Assembly: GCA_021734005.1 (NCBI GenBank) | Contig: JAIPJV010000089.1 | Location: forward strand, 1-7,727 | Length of the DNA: 7,727 bases | Direction of reading: 5' to 3' | Origin: Fidelibacterota bacterium | GTDB taxonomy: Bacteria; Fidelibacterota; UBA2242; JAFGTP01 | Shown here: positions 4,719 through 7,727 of the stretch, one piece after another | Position numbering within the stretch: the first letter of the stretch is position 1 | Layout: every line of letters starts with the position of its first letter | The notes under the pieces: model-generated | Told to the model about the DNA's origin: nothing | The model's database searches: none | The model's input: only the letters and a program-made list of their open reading frames with translations | Program-made: the position numbers and the translations under genes

Positions 4719-6392
4719 ATGGTAAAAATTACTCGAAGAAAATTTATAAAAAGTGCGACTTATGCTGGGATGACAGGTTTAGTAGCAGGCAAGGCTTTGG
4801 CTAGCCCTTTGGTTTTAACGAAAAGCAAAACTTCTAAAAGTACAGAGGAAGGGGAGCTAATTTTTAAACCTTATTATGTCCAAAAAGGGGAAGGCCCTCA
4901 TTTGCTGGATTGGGCTTATGCCAGCGATGAAAATTGGGATGCTTTTTTATCCAATATAACAGCTTCGAAGCAAGGTGCTAAAATATCAGATACACGGGGC
5001 GTTGATAAGTTTGGAATTGATGTGCGCTGGAACGTAGAAGGATTTGGATATATTTATATTACTGCTGATAATGGCGGTAAATATTATCAATTACCACCAA
5101 AGGGTAAGGTTGAGGAACTAAATCTAAATTTTGAGCTGGCTAAGAGTCGGGTCCTGCGTAACAGAAGACGTTTAAATCATTTATCAAGTGGAAACTGGCA
5201 GCCCTCAAAAGAAGTCGAGGCCATAAAAGAGCTGTCAGAAAGCTATTATGCCGATGCAGTCAAAGTGGAGCACAATAAACAAAAATGTGCTAAATTGGCT
5301 CAGAAAGCTTTATTATATGCTATGCGAGCAGGTGAAATGATGGAATTAGATAAGGCCAGAAATACTATCAGACTCAATGGCTATCGTCCCGATTTTCACA
5401 TTGGCTGTGATTCCCGCAGTTTTTTTCAAATGGATCCGGAACTATTTATGGAGCGGTTCACAGATATTTTTGATTATGCAACGATCACACACTATTTGAA
5501 AAGTAGTTATTATCAGGATTTTGAACCTTCCCGAGGTAATACCAACTATCAATTACGTGATGCCGTTTTTAAGGAATTGCGACAGAACGATATTACAGTG
5601 GAGGGACGGCCGCTATTCTATTTCTACCGTACTGTTACTCCCGACTGGCTCAGAAATATGTCTTATGATCAATTATTAAAATATGTTGAAGAACATACCA
5701 GAGAAGTTGTTGGGCATTATGGGGATGGTATGTATGCCTGGGAGGTGGTCAATGAAGCTCATGATTGGGCTAATGAACTGCAACTAAAACCTGAACAATT
5801 TGTGGAAATAACAAAACTGGCTTGCGATGTGGCCAAAGCAACAAATCCTAAAGTGCATCGACTTATAAATAATTGCTGCCCCTTTGCTGAATATGTGCAG
5901 CTTAACAAATGGGGAAAATTGGATGCTAAATATCCCCAGCGGACTCCCCATCAATTCATGCAAGCCCTGGTAGACGCTGGTGTGGATTTTACAATCACAG
6001 GTCAACAGATGTATTTCCCTTATCGTGATCTTCAGGATACCATTTTATTAATCGAAAGATATGAAGAGTTCGGACGACCAGTTCAATTGACTGAAGTAGG
6101 AGCATCGTCAGGACCTACAAAAAAATCGATCAATTCGGGACGGTTAGAGATGCCCACTGAACCCTATATATGGCACCGTCCCTGGGATGAAGAACTTCAG
6201 GCAGATTGGGTTGAGGGATTATATACCCTTGCCTATAGTAAACAATGGATAGAAGCAATTAATTGGTATGATTTTGTTGATCCTTATTCCTGGATTAAAA
6301 CTGGTGGGCTACTACGTTCACCGGAAGGGGAAAAGAAAGCGGCATATCAAAGATTAATGAATCTACAGGAATCATGGAAAAATTTAAAGTAA
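4719..6392 (+). CDS. Divergent GH10-like glycoside hydrolase, copy 2 (Tat-exported)
   Basis: The 557-residue product opens with a twin-arginine signal: TRRKFIK (5-11), a weak hydrophobic stretch (SATYAGMTGLVAG) and ALA (26-28), a likely cleavage site before Ser29. It should therefore be exported folded to the periplasm. The mature protein has the same plan as copy 1: N-terminal region 46-155 (RWNVEGFGY 103-111, TADNGG 115-120, RNRRRL 147-152), a helical part, then a GH10-type barrel from about 228. Catalytic residues are Glu346 (WEVVNE) and Glu459 (LTEVG), 113 apart. The GH10 His and Asp beside the nucleophile are Tyr432 and Gly461. This copy differs from the others after VEGRPLF: it has YFYRTVTPDW where copies 1 and 3 have W-x-HKWVTPDW, so it lacks the Trp and His (now Tyr301 and Tyr303). 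It keeps Trp525 near GGLL (529-532), where copy 1 has Phe. Different substrate subsites are inferred. Confidence 0.87.
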   Translation: MVKITRRKFIKSATYAGMTGLVAGKALASPLVLTKSKTSKSTEEGELIFKPYYVQKGEGPHLLDWAYASDENWDAFLSNITASKQGAKISDTRGVDKFGIDVRWNVEGFGYIYITADNGGKYYQLPPKGKVEELNLNFELAKSRVLRNRRRLNHLSSGNWQPSKEVEAIKELSESYYADAVKVEHNKQKCAKLAQKALLYAMRAGEMMELDKARNTIRLNGYRPDFHIGCDSRSFFQMDPELFMERFTDIFDYATITHYLKSSYYQDFEPSRGNTNYQLRDAVFKELRQNDITVEGRPLFYFYRTVTPDWLRNMSYDQLLKYVEEHTREVVGHYGDGMYAWEVVNEAHDWANELQLKPEQFVEITKLACDVAKATNPKVHRLINNCCPFAEYVQLNKWGKLDAKYPQRTPHQFMQALVDAGVDFTITGQQMYFPYRDLQDTILLIERYEEFGRPVQLTEVGASSGPTKKSINSGRLEMPTEPYIWHRPWDEELQADWVEGLYTLAYSKQWIEAINWYDFVDPYSWIKTGGLLRSPEGEKKAAYQRLMNLQESWKNLK

Positions 6393-6393
6393 G

Positions 6394-6401
6394 AAAGGAA
6401 A
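6394..6401 (+). promoter_or_regulatory. Shine-Dalgarno site fixing the start of copy 3
   Basis: AAAGGAAA lies six bases ahead of ATG 6408, inside the 15-bp gap after the copy 2 stop. It supports ATG 6408 as the true start, which matters because that start leaves no room for a signal peptide. Confidence 0.7.
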
Positions 6402-6407
6402 AGTAAT

Positions 6408-7727
6408 ATGCAGAATGGTAAGATAACTTTTCAACCCTATTTCGTTCAGAAAGGAAGAGGGCCTCATCTTGATGATTTTGCCTTTGCTAGTGATACCCGA
6501 GGTGATACTTTTAAAAGTGATATTGAGGTAAATAAAAATGGGGTTGTGATTTCTGATACTGATAGGGTGAAAAGTTTTTATATAACAGTGCGATGGAATG
6601 TAGAGGGCTATGGATATTTACAAATGCCTGCTGACAATGGGGGAAAATATTATCAAATATCGAACAATTCCCGTCAAAAATACAATTTAAATTTTGAACT
6701 TGCTCTAACCCGGGTATTTCGTAATCGCCGGAGATTAAAATTATTTTATGATAATAATTGGGAGCCTTCAAGAGAGCTTAATGGGTTTGTGAATTTAGCA
6801 GAAAATTATCTTAATGATGCCAAAAAAAGAAAAAATAATCCAGAGCAGTGTGCTAAATTATCCCAAAAAGCCCTGAAGTATGGTTTGATAGCAAGTGAAT
6901 TGATCGAGTTTGAGAAAGCACGCTTTGATATTCAAATGCAAGGAGAAAGGTCAGATTTTCTTTTTGGATGTGATGGTCGGGGCTATTTTCAAATGAATGA
7001 GAATCTTTTTTTAGAACGTTTTACTGAACTCTTCAATTATGCTACTATAACTCATTATTTGATTGGTGATTTTGTTGATTTTGAACCTAAAGAAGACCAG
7101 AAACAGTTCAAAGAGCGTGATCAATTATTAGATAAACTTATTGATCGAGGCGTCACAGTTGAAGGCCGACCTTTATTTTGGACTCATAAATGGGTTACAC
7201 CGGATTGGTTAAAGAAGAAAAAATATCCTCAGGTGCTGAAATATCTGGAAGAACATATTCGGACAGTGGTAGGACATTATGGGGATAGAATAGCAGGTTG
7301 GGAAGTAGTCAATGAACTCCATGATTGGGCTAATGAACTAGAGTTAGATCATAAACAATCTATTGAATTAACAAAGTTTGCCTGCGAAGTTGCACGCGAT
7401 GTTAATCCTGATATAACCTTATTAATTAATAATTGCTGTCCTTTTGGTGAATATGTTCAAAAAGGTAAATGGCATGAAAAGGAAGCCCAATATGCTCAGC
7501 GGACTCCTTATCAATTTACAGAAGAACTGATTGAAGCTGGAGTAGATTTTGACGCCGTTGGAGTACAGGTCTATTTTACCAGAAAACCTATTGCTGATTA
7601 TATTAGGGTTATAGAACGTTACGAAAAATTAAATAAAGAGATCCAGTTAGCTGAAGTAGGGGCTCCTTCCCGTGGTATAAGCCAGGAATTTATTGATCCT
7701 GATATTAAAGATCATACCCAATTACCC
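6408..7727 (+). CDS. Divergent GH10-like glycoside hydrolase, copy 3 (no signal peptide; 3' end outside window)
   Basis: The frame is open from ATG 6408 through the right edge, giving 440 residues; by comparison with copy 2 about 70 residues are missing. It begins MQNGKITFQPYFVQKG, directly at the shared N-terminal region, so no signal peptide, Tat motif or lipobox is present and the protein is predicted cytoplasmic. Shared motifs are RWNVEGYGY (62-70), ADNGG (75-79), RNRRRL (105-110) and FGCD (186-189). The barrel has VEGRPLFWTHKWVTPDW (251-267), acid/base Glu303 in WEVVNE and nucleophile Glu416 in LAEVG, again 113 apart. Tyr389 and Gly418 replace the usual GH10 His and Asp. The loop after the Tyr (FTRKPIADY) departs from the PYRDLQD/QYRDLQD of the other copies, and SGP is replaced by SRG. 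A role in cleaving imported oligosaccharides is an inference from location. A missed upstream exported start is unlikely given the good ribosome site. Confidence 0.85.
   Translation, partial: MQNGKITFQPYFVQKGRGPHLDDFAFASDTRGDTFKSDIEVNKNGVVISDTDRVKSFYITVRWNVEGYGYLQMPADNGGKYYQISNNSRQKYNLNFELALTRVFRNRRRLKLFYDNNWEPSRELNGFVNLAENYLNDAKKRKNNPEQCAKLSQKALKYGLIASELIEFEKARFDIQMQGERSDFLFGCDGRGYFQMNENLFLERFTELFNYATITHYLIGDFVDFEPKEDQKQFKERDQLLDKLIDRGVTVEGRPLFWTHKWVTPDWLKKKKYPQVLKYLEEHIRTVVGHYGDRIAGWEVVNELHDWANELELDHKQSIELTKFACEVARDVNPDITLLINNCCPFGEYVQKGKWHEKEAQYAQRTPYQFTEELIEAGVDFDAVGVQVYFTRKPIADYIRVIERYEKLNKEIQLAEVGAPSRGISQEFIDPDIKDHTQLP

Noticed and set aside
6511..6771. Minus-strand 86-codon frame
   Set aside because: It lies wholly antisense to copy 3, whose plus-strand frame is open, has a ribosome site and aligns with copies 1 and 2.
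3048..7727. Calling the three enzymes endo-1,4-beta-xylanases outright
   Set aside because: The two catalytic Glu residues and overall barrel fit GH10, but several canonical binding and network residues are replaced, so substrate specificity cannot be carried over.

Overview
The window is AT-rich and all genes lie on the + strand. It reads as a piece of a carbohydrate-degradation locus from a Bacteroidota-like or wider FCB-group bacterium. That placement is an inference. It rests on a heparan-glucosaminide acetyltransferase-like membrane protein beside a GH92 mannosidase, a Tat signal of the RRKFIK type, and the codon and base composition. Clear Shine-Dalgarno sites before two genes are less typical of core Bacteroidota and leave other FCB phyla open.

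Layout. Positions 2-250 hold the C-terminal end of an HGSNAT-like (DUF5009/COG4299-type) multi-pass membrane acyltransferase. An 11-bp tandem duplication (239-260) separates its stop from the next start. Positions 261-2477 hold a complete exported GH92 alpha-mannosidase. Positions 2478-3047 are a 570-bp gap with no intact gene. It contains an interspersed-repeat-like hairpin element, two identical 13-bp palindromes 59 bp apart, an orphan ribosome-binding site with signal-peptide-like coding debris, and a 28-bp imperfect palindrome. Positions 3048-7727 hold three tandem, closely spaced paralogues of a divergent GH10-like glycoside hydrolase; the third is cut by the window edge.

The three GH10-like proteins share an N-terminal beta-rich/helical region of unknown function and a GH10-type barrel. 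The barrel keeps both catalytic glutamates (WE[IV]VNE and [ST/A]E[IV]G), always exactly 113 residues apart. The His and Asp that normally surround the GH10 nucleophile are replaced by Tyr and Gly in all three. The copies differ in predicted location: copy 1 has a damaged or unusual N-terminus, copy 2 has a Tat signal, and copy 3 has no signal. Gaps of 18 and 15 bp suggest one transcript.

The acetyltransferase-like protein, the mannosidase and the three GH10-like enzymes look like a glycan-use cluster, but no transporter, SusC/D pair or regulator gene is visible. The substrate cannot be read from the sequence, and xylan should not be assumed.
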